A DNA stretch of 64,000 bases from Ditylenchus dipsaci (GCA_004194705.1 SADC01001301.1:434001-498000), one strand, 5' to 3'. Numbered from the stretch's first letter, positions 30,801-42,541 are shown. Made by a program: numbers and translations. The notes: generated from the letters alone by a model not told the origin.

Positions 30801-33800
30801 GAGAGAGTTTATTTTTTTTATTGTTAAAGAATTAGTTCGGAGACTTTTAAATATAATTTACGATTTTTTTGAAAAAATTTGCCCCAGACTGGATAAGTGC
30901 CAAACAGACAATAAATATGGGCAAAAAAATGTACTTGGCCAAGCTAATTTTTCCATGGTATCAATGCATCTTTGCCTGGGCGAGAGGTTATTTTGGTTGC
31001 TGACGAAACCATAGGTCACGTGTGCAGAGAATTCAATTGAAAACCCTGAAGATCGTATTAGTTTTTAGGTTTTTTATTTCAAAACTATAATGTACCAATG
31101 GACAGTATCTGAAATTTATTTATGAATACTTTTAAATATGTTTCAAGTCATAAAATCTAACCATTGTGATCATAGAGATGGGGTCAAGTTTGACATTCCA
31201 CAGTGAAAGGAATCCAATTACACCTTAATTTTCGGGTTAAATTATATTTAAGTAGACTCTATAAATCCACAATGTTCAGCTATGACCACCAGCTGATCAT
31301 ATTCAGCATAATTTTATTATTATTTATTTGTTACCAAATTTGACATTGATGCATTTAATTCCAGAACGATTTGATTTTTGAATGAGATTTTTTTAAATTT
31401 AAAACATTTTTGTGGCTAAAACAGCAACAGCAGGGACACAAGATATCGGGAATGGTTGTACCAAATCAAACTTGAGGGTATAAATAATTAAAGAGGTGGG
31501 GGAACTTTTTATACGCATCGCCTTAGGTCACAGGTTCGACTACCACTGGGTGCAAACCCTGTTTTTTTCTCCTTTTATTTACAAGTTTAGTGTCAAAATG
31601 TAGCCAAGGTTCTGGGCTTTTATTCGAGCTATCATACAGATAAAAAGTTTGTATAAAGTTAGACCTGAAATATAAAAAACGTTGAACCATGTCCAATTCG
31701 ATGAAATCCTTAATAGGACTATCCCAGTACCTTTCGGTAGTATCCTGGAACTGACGTTTTTTCCCGATTTTAATTTACATACTCATTTTCAACCTCACAC
31801 TTAAAATGTAGCCCTGCTTCTTGCCGTCATTTTCAGCATATGGTTGTATAAAATCATGTAACTTGAAATCGCAAAAATGTCAGTTCCTAAATAATACTGG
31901 AATCCTACCCCTCAATAGTACTCATTTCTTCCCGGGTCAAACCTTCGCTTGCTGCCTGACTTTTCTGAAGTGATTTTGGTGTGTAAAAATTTCTATCTTG
32001 TTCCCCATGAAATTCTGATTCCAGAAAGTCACTAAACACGTGGACAAATAAATAAAATTGGTGGAGGCTCAGGCTATATTATGCATCATTTTGGCTGGTT
32101 TCCTTTAATTTGGTCTTCATTGCTCAAAATCGCAAAATTGAGGCAGTTGCTGACATCAAATCAGTGCTGGAAATAGTTGCAATGGATTGCTCGATAGTTT
32201 TTGGTCCTAGAGGTCAAAAAACTTACTGAAAAAGTAAATTAAAACACCCAAGAGGGACTTGAACTTTCGACAATAGGCGATGCGTATATAAAGTTACCCC
32301 CCCCTTTACAGAAAAGCTAAATTTGTGAACAAAAATATAACAAACCTATATCAATAGTTAGCATGGCCAAAGTGATCCAAAAAGTACACACAGGATTCGG
32401 AATAAATAGCAAAGAGATGGTGATCATACACAACATCGCTAATGCGTCGTTTTGCATGGTGTTTGGCAGTAGGACGTTTAGCTAAAAAGAGCATTTATCG
32501 TAATTTTATAACTCGCTCTTTGATTCGAATCAGATTTTCGTGTTGTGTTTTTTATCGTTTTTGAACAATTTGTTATAACTTGTAAGTCAGCGCCATCACC
32601 ACCACCCCCCCCCAACCAGAACAGGTCCAATTAGTTTAATTAAACATTGCTACACAATACGAGCCATCTTTTTAATAATTCTATCACCTGATCAGCAATT
32701 GCCCTGCTTTGTTGGTAAGTGATTATATTAAATTCCGGAAACCGGGCCGCTACATCTCTTAGCATTTTGGTCACTCTGACCAAATCATTAGGCTAAAAAT
32801 AAACACAATTAAAAAAGAAGCAGCAATAATCCCAACAGACCGTATTAAACTCTGTCACACCGATTCTAAACCTGAAAGAACGCAACTCCAGTGGATCCAA
32901 CCATAGTCTTGGCCATTTTCATTGGCTATCGCCATGTTGTTTGAGGCAAATTCATTGGCCCACACAAAGTCTTGAGCCCTAGAAAATCGGAGATTCAAGA
33001 CAAAATAATTAAATTTTTAGAATCTATACCATAATTTGTAGAAAGCAAACAAATGTGACCAGTCATAAACTCCTCTGACCCATGAGTAGTGGTCATTTTT
33101 TAGGAATGAACCAGTCTGGTTAGCATATTTCTCGTATTCTCTAGTCCAAATCTGAGTTGCTTTCCTTCCAATGCAGTATTCTATAGCTTCAAACTCTTGG
33201 ACTATCCTTTCTATTTGAGCCCTGTTTTCAGGCAGCATCATGTTGGGAGCGTTGACCAAAGCTACTTCTATCTGAAATGAGCTAACTATTACCTTAATTT
33301 AGCAAAAATGGTCTATATACCTGATCTCCACCATGGAACAGATCAATCTCGACTGCCAATGTCCTCACCAATGGGTCTGTTTTAAGCAACAACTTCTCGT
33401 AGTCCAGACCTTGCTTCATAGTAGCTATTCCCCAGATGGATAAGCCTATGTAGGTCAGAAATATTAGAAGCACACACACTTTTACCCTCCAGTCCAATAT
33501 AAAGTCAACATAATAGTCTCTAAAATCTTTTTTTTGCATTTAATAGTTAAATTTATTCATACCTGAAGAACTGACCCATTACTCCACGAGATTTGGAAGC
33601 CAGATTATATTCGGAAGAGGAATTAGAGGTAGAAGTAGATGGTGAGGAGCTTCCATCAGAACTACTTTTTGGAGACCCCACTTGCATGGCTGAGTATACA
33701 TCTTTTGGTGGTGGAACTACTGTTACTGACTGCGATATTTTGGGCTTATATGAGGGAGACCTTTCTAGGATTTCTTCTCTTCCTAAAATTTTGATATATT

Positions 33801-36800
33801 AGTCACGTCGATGTTTTAATTTTTTCGATGATCTTGTTGTTATCATTCTGTTGTTGACTGGTTTGATTTTCGATCAGAAAAATGACTAATGAAAATAATT
33901 TAAGTGTTCGATTGTCTAATTCGAAATCTAAATTGACTAATTTATAATTTTCAAACCACTGTACTTTTAATTAATTTAAAAAAGTTCCCTTGTCTAGTTC
34001 TCTTTTATAAAACTCACTTAGTTTCTCAATTGCCTTTTAGCAGCTGTTTCTAGGTTGACATCATGAGCAATTCTTGTATTTTCAGTGACCTTGTTTAAAT
34101 CATGCTTCGCGGACTTATTCACCGAATAATTGTTCTTTACAGAAGTTCTATTCTTGAGAACAGCTTTATTGCTGTCAGAGACATTGTCAGCATAGAAATC
34201 AGCTGCTGGAAGGCATGGCAAACATGCATTCCTGTTCTTCATTTGAGTTTCAGCGCTCACAACCATCAAAGCAGCAAAGAAAGTGATCTGTTAAGAGAGT
34301 TATTATATTTACTACAGACCAGTCTCAACTATTTGGGTACTTATGCTGTTGACGGCGCCACCCCAAATTTTCTTTTTTTGCTTTTGCTAAAACATTTTTT
34401 GTATTTTTTGCTTTGTTCGTTCTTTTGCAATTATTTTTACTCCCTCTTTTTCTATTTCTCCTCGCAAGCTCTCACCGCTTATGTAATTTTTCTGAAAGAA
34501 AGAATTCGGAACGGCAAGAACCTTATTTCAGTCGTATGTATCTGATTTTGTGTGGAGAAGAAAATTTAATGAATGTGATATTTTCTATCATTTGTGGTCT
34601 CAAATTGCGGAATTGTATGTTTTTTGATTTGTAATAAATGAATTTCTGATGTAACAAAGGTTGTATATTGTCAAAAAACAAAATTTGGGTGGCGCCGTCA
34701 ACAGCATAAGTACCCTATTTTGCAGGTTCTAAACTCTCTCACTTACCTGATAAATAAAAGTGAAAAGCATGCAAGCCGAAGTCATCATACAGAAGCCGCG
34801 CACTGCCAAAATATCCGTCCAACATCCGATGGCAAATGAAAACACATCAGTGATGCTGGTTATGAAGATGGCAACTGAGAACAAAATTGAAATTTTCCAA
34901 ACTTCAAATAGTAATCTATAAAAGATCCACCAGACGATTCAGACATGGCCTCTACCATCCTTAGCTTTAAGGTCTCTTTGTTTTTTCCTGGGAACTTGAG
35001 CTCAGTGTTATGCCAAGCTGCCACTGCTATGAACATATCATCCACACCGATTGCTACAAATACAAAAACTTTTAAATGATAGTAAGACAAATTATATCAA
35101 ATGCAAGTTTATTTATTTTTTATTTTTTAAAATATGCCGGCGCCCCCGGCGCCGGCACCGGTTCGCCACCGCATAATTTTTGTCCCGAAGAGGGCGCCGG
35201 CGCCGAAAATTTTGTTCAGTCGGCGCCGATTTTCTTGAAAAATTGGATTTTTGCTTTTTTCAATTTGAAAAATTCAAAGTTTTTCTATAAGAATTTTTAT
35301 TACTTTTTCAACAGAACAATTTGTTCAACGAGATAAAAATATTTCCATTAATTAGGCCATTGTCAAATATGTTTAGTGATTTTAATCATTTTACCGGTTT
35401 TACATTTTTTCGGCGCCGCACAAATTTCAGCCTGAAGAAGGCGCCGATAAAATTTTAAACTCGGTGTCGGCGCCCGGCGCCGATTTTTTTGGCCGTGAAA
35501 CTATGATAAGCGGAACTCGAGGAGAATATATTTGTTTAAAATCTTCACTAGGTTATATTTCACCACTAAAAATGGGCCCCTTTACAATGAATTCTTGATG
35601 ACATTGGGGCGTTATTTTTTAAAAACTTACAAAGCACTAAGAAAGGAGCCACCAAAGTGAGTTCTGCAAAAAAAGCGCCGCTCCACAGCAAAAGTCCTAT
35701 GCCACTGGAAAATAAATTTGATTAGAAGCTATAGACAAAAGTCTTTTTTGCCTTATTATGGCCATAGTGGTCGATGCTACGCCACCTAAGGCAAGCAAAG
35801 GCTTGGACCGAAGCCAGTCGACACTTACTAAAAATATTTCTGCGTACATATTTGTTTCTTGGAAAAAGAAACCTGGACAAAAGGTGTAGTCAGACTGAAA
35901 AGTCCATTTTAGAGCATACAAAGTGGTGAAAGTGATCAACACGATGACAGTCACAGCAAAATACGGTTTCAGTCTATTGGCGTTGTTGGTAAGACCAACG
36001 TCATAGCTGGAAATTTTTCGCATTTAAAATATTATACTTATTGGTTTCCTTAAATTTTAAATTATTTATTGAATAAATTACCTGCGAGAGTGCTTAACGT
36101 GCACTTCTAGCAACGGGTTATTGCCCCATTGTTTGCTGATCTAAATTTTAACACCTAAGTTTGTCTAATCGGATCGCTAAGCCTTACATATCGCACTGCC
36201 TCATTCTCCCATTCTATGGCCATTTCATTGAGTACGGGTGTGTCAAACCGCAGAAAATACCACAGACGCATTCCTTTTACAACCTTAAATTGCGCATCGC
36301 TTTGTTGGGGATGGAGGGAGAGGGTTTACTGTTTATTCAAACAATATTTACTACCGAGCATCAGGAGTATTTTTGTATTCCAGTCAAACTTCGATAGAGT
36401 GGTCCCCTCGGAAGCGGCTACTATGATGGGGGGAGGTGGGCTGTATTGGAGTTTCAAATTCTTTGGACCATGCGGGGCCACTATATCAAGGTTTATCTGT
36501 ACAGTTAACCTTCGCTAAGACGAGTTTGAAGCTATATTAGCCACTATATTAAGGGTGTTTTAATTAGCAAAGACCAGGCTAGGAGGAAGTTTAACTTTAG
36601 AAGTTTAACTTTATCTTAGTTTAACTTTATTTATAAGTCGAACTTTATTCATATTATTTTCTAGTTAGTGCCATGCTGGTACTGCTTTTTGCAAAATGGC
36701 CCTAACTTCTATTGTAACAAAGAAAACTGGTAAATAGCCAAGAAAACAGTTCTTTTCAAGTGTTTTTGATGTTCTCTGCAGACGTTTGACAAAAGACTTA

Positions 36801-39230
36801 CTCGAATAGAGTCATTTTGGAAGGTCTCAACACCGCCTACATTGAAGGCCAAATAAATCGATTGCCTAAAAAGTTTTAGAAGTCAATGAGGTCAAAGTAA
36901 TTTTAAGTTCTTCACAAAATAGAAATGGAAACAGTTTAATTGCCATTTTTATTGCCAATGAAAAAAGGAGGCCAGAACATTAAGCAGTTAAAGGGCATGC
37001 TCGCCGCCGATGGGAATATTTCGAAAGGCGGATACCAAGTCAATTCAAAAAAGAATTATTTCGATTATTTCGATTATATAAGAATTATTTAATTTAAACT
37101 ATTTTTATTGAGTACTTCCGACATAATAAGTAATGATAAAGGCCATTAAATAGCATCGGTGGCCTAGTGGGATAGTGCGGACTGCAGAAGTTGGTCGTCA
37201 GTTCGATTCCCACTGGAGGTATAACTTTTTCTCGACTTTCCCAAAATTTCGTCAAATTGATTCTCGTTTGAATTTCGCTGGTACACGCCTTTCAAAATAT
37301 TCCCATCGGCGACGAGCATGCCCCTTTAAAGGGGCCATGATTTTTGAACGCAGCGGCATCTCCAATTTTTGAATTGGCGGGTACACTTTTTTATTCTGAA
37401 AATATTCAACAATTATTTTTCAAATTGTATTTTTTGCATTTAAAATTTTATGAAAATAAAAAACCATTCACTAGTCGAGCCCAATGTCAAAAAGCATGGT
37501 CCTTTAAGAGCGATTTTCTGTAATTTTATGCCGCTGAGTCCGATTTTGGGTATGTCAGATTACTACTTATGATATGCTGAATACGATGGCGCCGTTTATT
37601 TTGCTCCTTTTTTGTGTTTCATTGTTGAGATACAGACCACGGAAGTTCTCAGGGACATCCAAATTTGGGAAAATGCCACAAAGTTTTGAGCATATTACTT
37701 ATGTTCTTAATAAAGTCACACACGTATTTTTCACCATATGAAAGCCCGTGAATAGGAAAATGAAACACAAAAAGAGCGCAATGAACCGCGCCATCGTATT
37801 CAGCATATCGTAAATAGGGCATACTTTCAATGAATACCCAAAATTCGATATCGGCATGGATAGGTTCAACTTAACAGAAAATCATTCACAAAAGTCAATT
37901 AAACATTTAGTAACTACCTTTAGTATTAGCCCTGGGATATGTGACAGCAATGCCTCGAGATTCAAACTCTGAGCGTCGTTTGAGCAAATTTATGATACCC
38001 GTTTGTCTATAGCACTCGCCGTTCCAGTTCAAGCAAATATCCTTAAAACACATCCCTATTAGTAGTTACCGAAACACAACAAAATATACCTGAAACTGAA
38101 TTAATTCACCAAAAGATGATGCGTTTTTTCCAACTGCATTTTTCTGAGCCAACATTCGCTCCCGCCAAGTCCTTCGCATAGGTACGGCAACATTTTGCGG
38201 TAAAGAAGCTTCTAATTGTTGAATCTCGTCCAAATAGTTACCCAATAAAATGTTGGGATAAGTGTGTGTGCCTGGTCCAGCTAATTCTCGGCCGTGTACC
38301 ACCAAGTACACGAAGCGATTCCATTCGAAAGTCCTTTCTGGCAGAAATTCATTTGGTCGGATTGGCCACAGCTAAAATTTTTACTTAATAACTCAACTGA
38401 GACTTAATTAACTGGTCAAAAAATATATTGGCCGTAGGTGAATTGTTAACTATGAATTTAAGTATGAATTGAAAATTTGGCTTAACTATGTTATTGCCAA
38501 CTGTAATTTAAAATGATTTTAACTTGATAACTACACTAATGAAATTGGATTAATCTTATTTTCGACTAATCGAAAAACCAAGTAACAAGAGAAATGACTG
38601 ATTTACCGATCAGTAAATATCATCTAAGTGCTAGTTAAATTAAAATTTTAAAACTAGAATTCAGTATTCTGGCTTAAATTTTGCAATTTTTCAAATTTTC
38701 GTAACCATATAGCCATGACAGATGTAATACTGAAAAACAATATGATAGCGTAGAAAAAAAGCGGGAATTCAAACAATGAACAATTTACTACTAGTCGCCA
38801 TGTATGTTTTCTTTTTGATTCGAACAAAAAAATCTGAGTCAGCTTAATAAATCAAATCATAAGTTTTAAAATATCAGTAAACTGTGGAAAAAGCCTACTT
38901 CTGACAAAATCCTCTCCTCAGTCCAACTCGGTGCTGAGGCTGGTGTGTACAACTTTTTTGCATCTAATATTGTTAATTCTTCTATCCATAACTAAAATTA
39001 TGGTTATTTTTAAGCTATGGCAAAAATTTTTGACCTCTTACCATTCCAAGACTAAGAAAACCAGTCAATAAAATAGGTAGAACGATAAATACATAATAGT
39101 AGTCAACCAAAAAATCACGCGTATACCTTGTAAAGTGAAGTTATTATCTAGCGTTATAAAAAATTCATTCTTACCACACAAAAAGTTTTCTTAAAGGCTT
39201 ATCCAACGTCGGTATGAGGTGACATCTCAT
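27858..39230 (-). CDS. Patched-related (PTR) sterol-sensing-domain membrane protein
   Basis: About 20 minus-strand exons: 39175-39230 (ATG right after TGTTTAG), 39042-39126, 38899-38991, 38090-38371, 37918-38041, 36802-36865, 36082-36140, 35752-36006, 35631-35704, 34931-35053, 34747-34874, about 34020-34287, 33563-33782, 33321-33519, 33030-33271, about 32870-32985, 32688-32792, 32346-32481, about 30440-30552, 27858-28294. Hallmarks: TM1 with [12 protein letters not shown] after it, an SSD with [36 protein letters not shown] and [11 protein letters not shown], a Ser-rich cytosolic loop ([19 protein letters not shown]), the second half with [36 protein letters not shown] and [12 protein letters not shown]. 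It is inferred to sit in membranes and handle sterol-like lipids, as the family does. Frame breaks of one base occur near 37920, 34036, 32930 and 30440. The exon for the usual GY--LW-V-LD--SM--GF-VD--AH block was not found. Confidence 0.85.
29209..29333. mobile_element. Tc1/mariner-type MITE nested in the GTTACGCG element
   Basis: CAGTCGTGTCTCGATACAAC at the left and GTTATGTCGAGACTTGACTA at the right. The CGCGTTATGTCGAG arm pairs with CTCGATACAACGC. Confidence 0.65.
29340..29375. repeat. Tandem repeat, 3 x ATACTGCGTTA
   Basis: Three consecutive copies of an 11-12 bp unit next to the right end of the nested Tc1-type MITE. Confidence 0.7.
30560..32340. other. PTR intron, no exon seen
   Basis: I searched the minus strand of this 1.8 kb for the missing PTR exon and found none. 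It holds tRNA-like repeats at 31500-31562 and 32247-32310 and otherwise AT-rich sequence. Confidence 0.4.
31500..31562 (+). repeat. tRNA-like repeat, plus orientation
   Basis: TATACGCATCGCC, then TAGGTCACAGGTTCGACTAC and CACTGGGTGCAAA. GGTTCGACTACC is a fair B box. It is a sister of the copies at 966, 15963 and 32247. Confidence 0.45.
34335..34715. mobile_element. Inverted-repeat MITE in a PTR intron
   Basis: GGGTACTTATGCTGTTGACG with GCGCCACCC at the left pairs with GGGTGGCGCC and GTCAACAGCATAAGTACCC at the right. It lies between the exons ending at 34747 and starting at 34287. Confidence 0.7.
35137..35490. repeat. GGCGCC-rich repeat in a PTR intron
   Basis: Several CGGCGCCGGC-type words (35139-35160, 35190-35230, 35410-35490) separated by AT-rich DNA. 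Same repeat type as at 19385, 57165 and 59000. Confidence 0.5.
35705..35751 (-). other. GC-AG intron of the PTR gene (47 nt)
   Basis: The frame before (..TTMAII) and after ([10 protein letters not shown]) fits the PTR family only if splicing uses AATAAG|GCAAAAAAG and TTTTCCAG|TGGC. This gives a 47-nt intron with a GC donor; no GT donor in the interval preserves the frame. Confidence 0.6.
36381..36499. mobile_element. Tc1/mariner-type MITE
   Basis: CAGTCAAACTTCGATAGAGT at the left; CTATATCAAGGTTTATCTG then TA at the right. Confidence 0.6.
36585..36650. repeat. Degenerate AGTTTAACTTTA tandem repeat
   Basis: Four to five imperfect copies of a 12-base unit in a PTR intron. Confidence 0.55.
36992..37325. 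mobile_element. TTAA-flanked hairpin element with a tRNA-like core
   Basis: TTAA at 36988-36991 and 37326-37329. The ends AGGGCATGCTCG and CGAGCATGCCCCT are inverted, with CGATGGGAATATTTCGAAAG pairing to TTTCAAAATATTCCCATCGG. Between the arms is the tRNA-like segment 37153-37221. Confidence 0.65.
37153..37221 (+). tRNA. tRNA-like sequence (pseudogene or SINE head)
   Basis: It has an A box (TGGCCTAGTGGGA), then GATAGTGCGGACTGCAGAAG with a possible anticodon loop CTGCAGA, and a B box (AGTTCGATTCCCACT). The acceptor stem GCATCGG does not pair with the 3' segment (TGGAGGT). It is therefore probably a tRNA-derived sequence captured by the surrounding element, not an active tRNA. Confidence 0.5.
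37330..37503. mobile_element. TTAA-flanked AGGRCCATG element
   Basis: TTAA at 37326-37329 (shared with the neighbour) and 37504-37507. The ends AGGGGCCATGATTTTTG and AAAAAGCATGGTCCT are inverted. Internal GCAGCGGCAT matches the element at 2263. Confidence 0.55.
37512..37883. mobile_element. Palindromic MITE in a PTR intron
   Basis: GATTTTCTGTAATTTTATGC pairs with the right end AACTTAACAGAAAATC. TGCTGAATACGATGGCGCC pairs with CGCGCCATCGTATTCAGCA. Arms of about 140 bp surround a non-paired middle. Confidence 0.6.
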
Positions 39231-40900
39231 CTAAACACAAAATAAATCAAATTCATTTAGTACAACCCCGCTTTCTGAAATAGTATACCCGCATCAACTA
39301 AATAATGTATAACAATTGTTGCAGTAAACTTCAAAAAAATTACTATAGCAAAAACATTGAGAAACAAAGCTTTTAAATATAAAAATTTTACACAGTTTGT
39401 TCTAAACTAACTTAAGCTTCCTTGTTTTCGAGAATTTTAAGCTTGCTGCTCTACTTTCTTTAAAATATGTTTTCAAAATCTTTATAAAACTAGTGATGGA
39501 TTAGAGTTTGAAATCACTGTTTAGCTGATTACTTGAGATAAATTAATAAAAGACTTGTTCTCATGGAAAAAACTTGAAAAGATTGAAAATAAGACTTTTT
39601 GTGTCGATCGAGACCTAAATAAGATTCTCAGATAGATTAATCTCCATCTATCACTGTAAAAAGCGTTTAAAACAGGACTCTTATATATTTTCTTCAAAAA
39701 AGAACATTTGAGTAAAAAACATTTTGGGAATTTTTGAAGAAAAATGGTCATTTTATCCAATGCTTATTTCCAAAGGAAAAAAGATTTTGGAGTAAAACCT
39801 CAAAAAATAAAAAGGATTTAGGGTTCAAAAAAAGGTTCAAATCTTTTTAACAAAGAAGTCTGGGATTCCTGATCCAAAAAAATGTATCCATACAATCTTT
39901 CGTACGATTTATCCAAATGCTACTTGTATCGTTATTTTTTTGCATAAAGGAGTTTATAAAAATTTGCGTTTTAGCAAACTTTTCGTTGAAATTTCACCCG
40001 TTTTTTCAAATTTGTATCGAAAACCATCAAGACAGATTATTAAAGCTATTTTAAAATATTATAACACCACGAATTTCGCTTCAATAAAAGATTAGTTAAA
40101 AGTTAAAAAATGTAAAATTTACAAGAGACTGCATATTTACAGGGACAAAAAATGTTTACAAAATAAACCAGAGTTTCGTAATAAAAACAAATTTTTAGGT
40201 AAAATTAGCCTTTGAGCAATTACTCCAGAAACTTCTGTGGAATCTATAAACAGAGCCATTTGATACACTAAATATATGATTATCTGGTTTTGTGTAAAAA
40301 ATTTAGTTCCGAATTGAGTTGAACCCTCAAAGTTATAAATTTCACCTGCAAATTACTGAATTTTACTAGAAATTTTATATGAGAATTTTTTTTGGTTTGT
40401 TGTCATTTTGGAACTTTTCGGCAATAGCATATAGCCCTAGATTTCAGCTTTTTAAGAGCTATTAAAATAAACTTATAATTTTAAGAACTTAGCGATTGGG
40501 AGCTGAAATAAAATAACTCCTGATGCATTTAAATTCCTTCGCATCTACATTATAAAAACTAATCAGTAAAGTTCGACAGCTACCTAGTAATCTAGATTCA
40601 GTGAATTAAAAGTATAATAAAAAAATTCAAATTGAATGGGCTCCTTCAAAACAGCTTTTGTTTCTATCGCTCAGAATCAATTGAATATAACAAATGTACT
40701 TCCTCGATTTGCTTACAAGTTGTAATTAAAACATAGTCAAGTTTTTTAAACAAAACTACATTTTGAAAGCCATAAGTTACAGCGAAATTAAAAAATAATA
40801 AAATTTTAAAAAATAAAATGTTGGGTCGTGTCAAAAGTTTGATGCGTTCTTTTCAAATATTTATAGCATTGTGTTTTTTTGATAGATTTTTTCTAAATTT
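39231..40900. other. Region upstream of the PTR gene, no gene seen
   Basis: AT-rich DNA, likely with the PTR promoter just above 39230. A segment near 39695-39850 resembles the AAAAAGGACATTTTGG-type repeat seen at 11840 and 16660. No coding sequence recognised. Confidence 0.35.
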
Positions 40901-40906
40901 TTTCAA

Positions 40907-41499
40907 CAAGAGAAGGGCCGGCTGTAAGAATTGTCTAATTGGGGTTTTAAGACCTGCTGAGCACGAATATCACAAAATCGGACCGCCGAACATGCTTGCA
41001 ATGCCCTTAAAAAACGTCTGGATGTTTTTGAATTTTTATATCATTAAAAAGCACAGACAAGGGCTCTCTTTCGAAAAAAATGCCGAACTGAATTTATTGC
41101 TCACCAACTTAAAGAAAAAACCACCCTACTATAGAATACCCCCCCCCCCAAAAATCCGACCTTTTAAAACTTAAGTAAAAAGTATTCAAATTTATGTCCC
41201 AGACCCCGGAAAATGTGCGCAAACTCTTCATTAGTCACAACTTCCGTACGCTGGCCTACCCCAAGCCTAAGGGCTAAGCCTAAACTTGTTGTTTGCAAAG
41301 GTAGTTACAGCATTTTTTAAAGGTCGGATTTTGGGGGGGGGGTATTCTATAGTAGCGCCGAAAAAACCATACCTGACCTTGATGAGTCGTCACGAAAAAT
41401 ACCCTTTTTAAGGGCATTGCAATTATGTTTTTGTGATATTCGTGCTCAGGAGGTCTGAAAACCCCAGGCAGACAATTCTTACAGTCGGCCTTTCTCGTG
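40907..41499. mobile_element. piggyBac-type MITE with a nested poly-C MITE
   Basis: The right end CCTTTCTCGTG|TTAA (TTAA 41500-41503) pairs with left AAGAGAAGGGCCGGCTGTAA at 40907 (TCAA in place of TTAA). Pairing continues through GAGCACGAATATCACAAAA / TTTTGTGATATTCGTGCTC. The element at 41113-41357 lies inside. Confidence 0.6.
41113..41357. mobile_element. GGCGCTACTATAGAATACC MITE, nested
   Basis: Left CCCTACTATAGAATACC, C-run, AAAAATCCGACCTTT; right AAAGGTCGGATTTTGGGG...GTATTCTATAGTAGCGCC. About 245 bp, the smallest subfamily member in the window. Confidence 0.7.
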
Positions 41500-41640
41500 T
41501 TAAAGCTGACCTCTTATTTTGTAGCTAAAAATATTGGCCACAAAATCTAAAAGTCTGTAAAAAACAAAATGCTACAAATATTTGTTAAAAAACGTTTCAA
41601 AGGTTTGACACGACCTAATATCATTGAAAAATTCACTGTA

Positions 41641-41794
41641 CAGTCAAACCTCGATATAGTGACACCTCCAATATAGGGACACCTCGAAGTCGGTTAGTTT
41701 GGTTTTGGCTAAAATAAAATGACTGAAGTGACACTCCCATATAGTGACACCCCAAGAACGGTCCCGAGGGTGTCACTATATCGAGATTTGACTG
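41641..41794. mobile_element. Tc1/mariner-type MITE, 154 bp
   Basis: TA|CAGTCAAACCTCGATATAGT at the left and ACTATATCGAGATTTGACTG|TA at the right. Internal GTGACACC units are repeated. Confidence 0.8.
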
Positions 41795-41822
41795 TAGCAT
41801 GTTCATTGTATGTTAAATTAAT

Positions 41823-42198
41823 AATGGCTCGTTCAGAAATACCAGAGTTGGAGTTGGTGTTGGAGTATTTGGCATCGTGAACACACTTTACTCCAACTCC
41901 GACTCCAACGTGTTCACGAAGTCGGAGTTGTAGTATCTCTGATCAGTTAAGACCTTTTACGCCGGAAATCGGTACATTTCGCCTTTCTATGAGCTATTAG
42001 TGGACGCAGAAGCTACTATGAGTCTGAACAATCAAAAAGCTCGAAAAATAAAAAGTTTTGGCGAAAAACGCGCTCACCAATCAGAGATACTCTAACTCCG
42101 ACTTCGTGAACACGTTGGATTTGGAGTATTTTGCATCATGAACACCTTTTACTCCGACTCCAACGCCAAATCAAACTCTGGGTTTCTGAACGAGCCAT
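41823..42198. mobile_element. Inverted-repeat MITE with GGAGTCGGAGT units
   Basis: ATGGCTCGTTCAGAAATACC at the left pairs with TTTCTGAACGAGCCAT at the right. Both arms carry repeated TTGGAGTT / AACTCCAACTCCGAC words and CGTGAACAC. Confidence 0.65.
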
Positions 42199-42281
42199 AA
42201 CATAATTACGAAAATATTCAAAAAAGTTAATGAAATCCCTTAATCATAGTTAACTATGCTTCGTCAACTATAAACATACTA

Positions 42282-42541
42282 CCGTATATTCTCTATTAGA
42301 AGGCCCGGCCTTCTATTTTTCAACCCTGAAAAAGTCGGAAAAAATTTGGGTCGATTTTAAGATTTTTGCGTGTCAACCAAAATTTTAAAAGTGGAATCAG
42401 GTAAGCTCGTGTTAACTTAAAAAAACGCGAAAAACAGATTTGCGAATTTCTTTTTCTAGGCTGATATATAGGTCCTCAAGGGGGCCTTCTATTAGAGAGG
42501 GGCCTTCTATTAGAGAGGGCCTTCTAATCGAGAATATACGG
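42282..42541. mobile_element. pogo-type MITE (TA target duplication)
   Basis: TA|CCGTATATTCTCTATTAGAA at the left, TCGAGAATATACGG|TA at the right. Subterminal GGGCCTTCTATTAGAG units are repeated. Confidence 0.75.

Noticed and set aside
34102..34634. 147-codon and overlapping plus-strand frames
   Set aside because: They cross a PTR exon in antisense and a palindromic MITE. No family match.
37153..37221. Functional tRNA gene
   Set aside because: The acceptor stem does not pair and the sequence is embedded in a hairpin element.
40818..41174. 118-codon frame starting MLGRVKSLMRSFQIF
   Set aside because: It runs through the left arm of a piggyBac-type MITE and into a nested C-run element.
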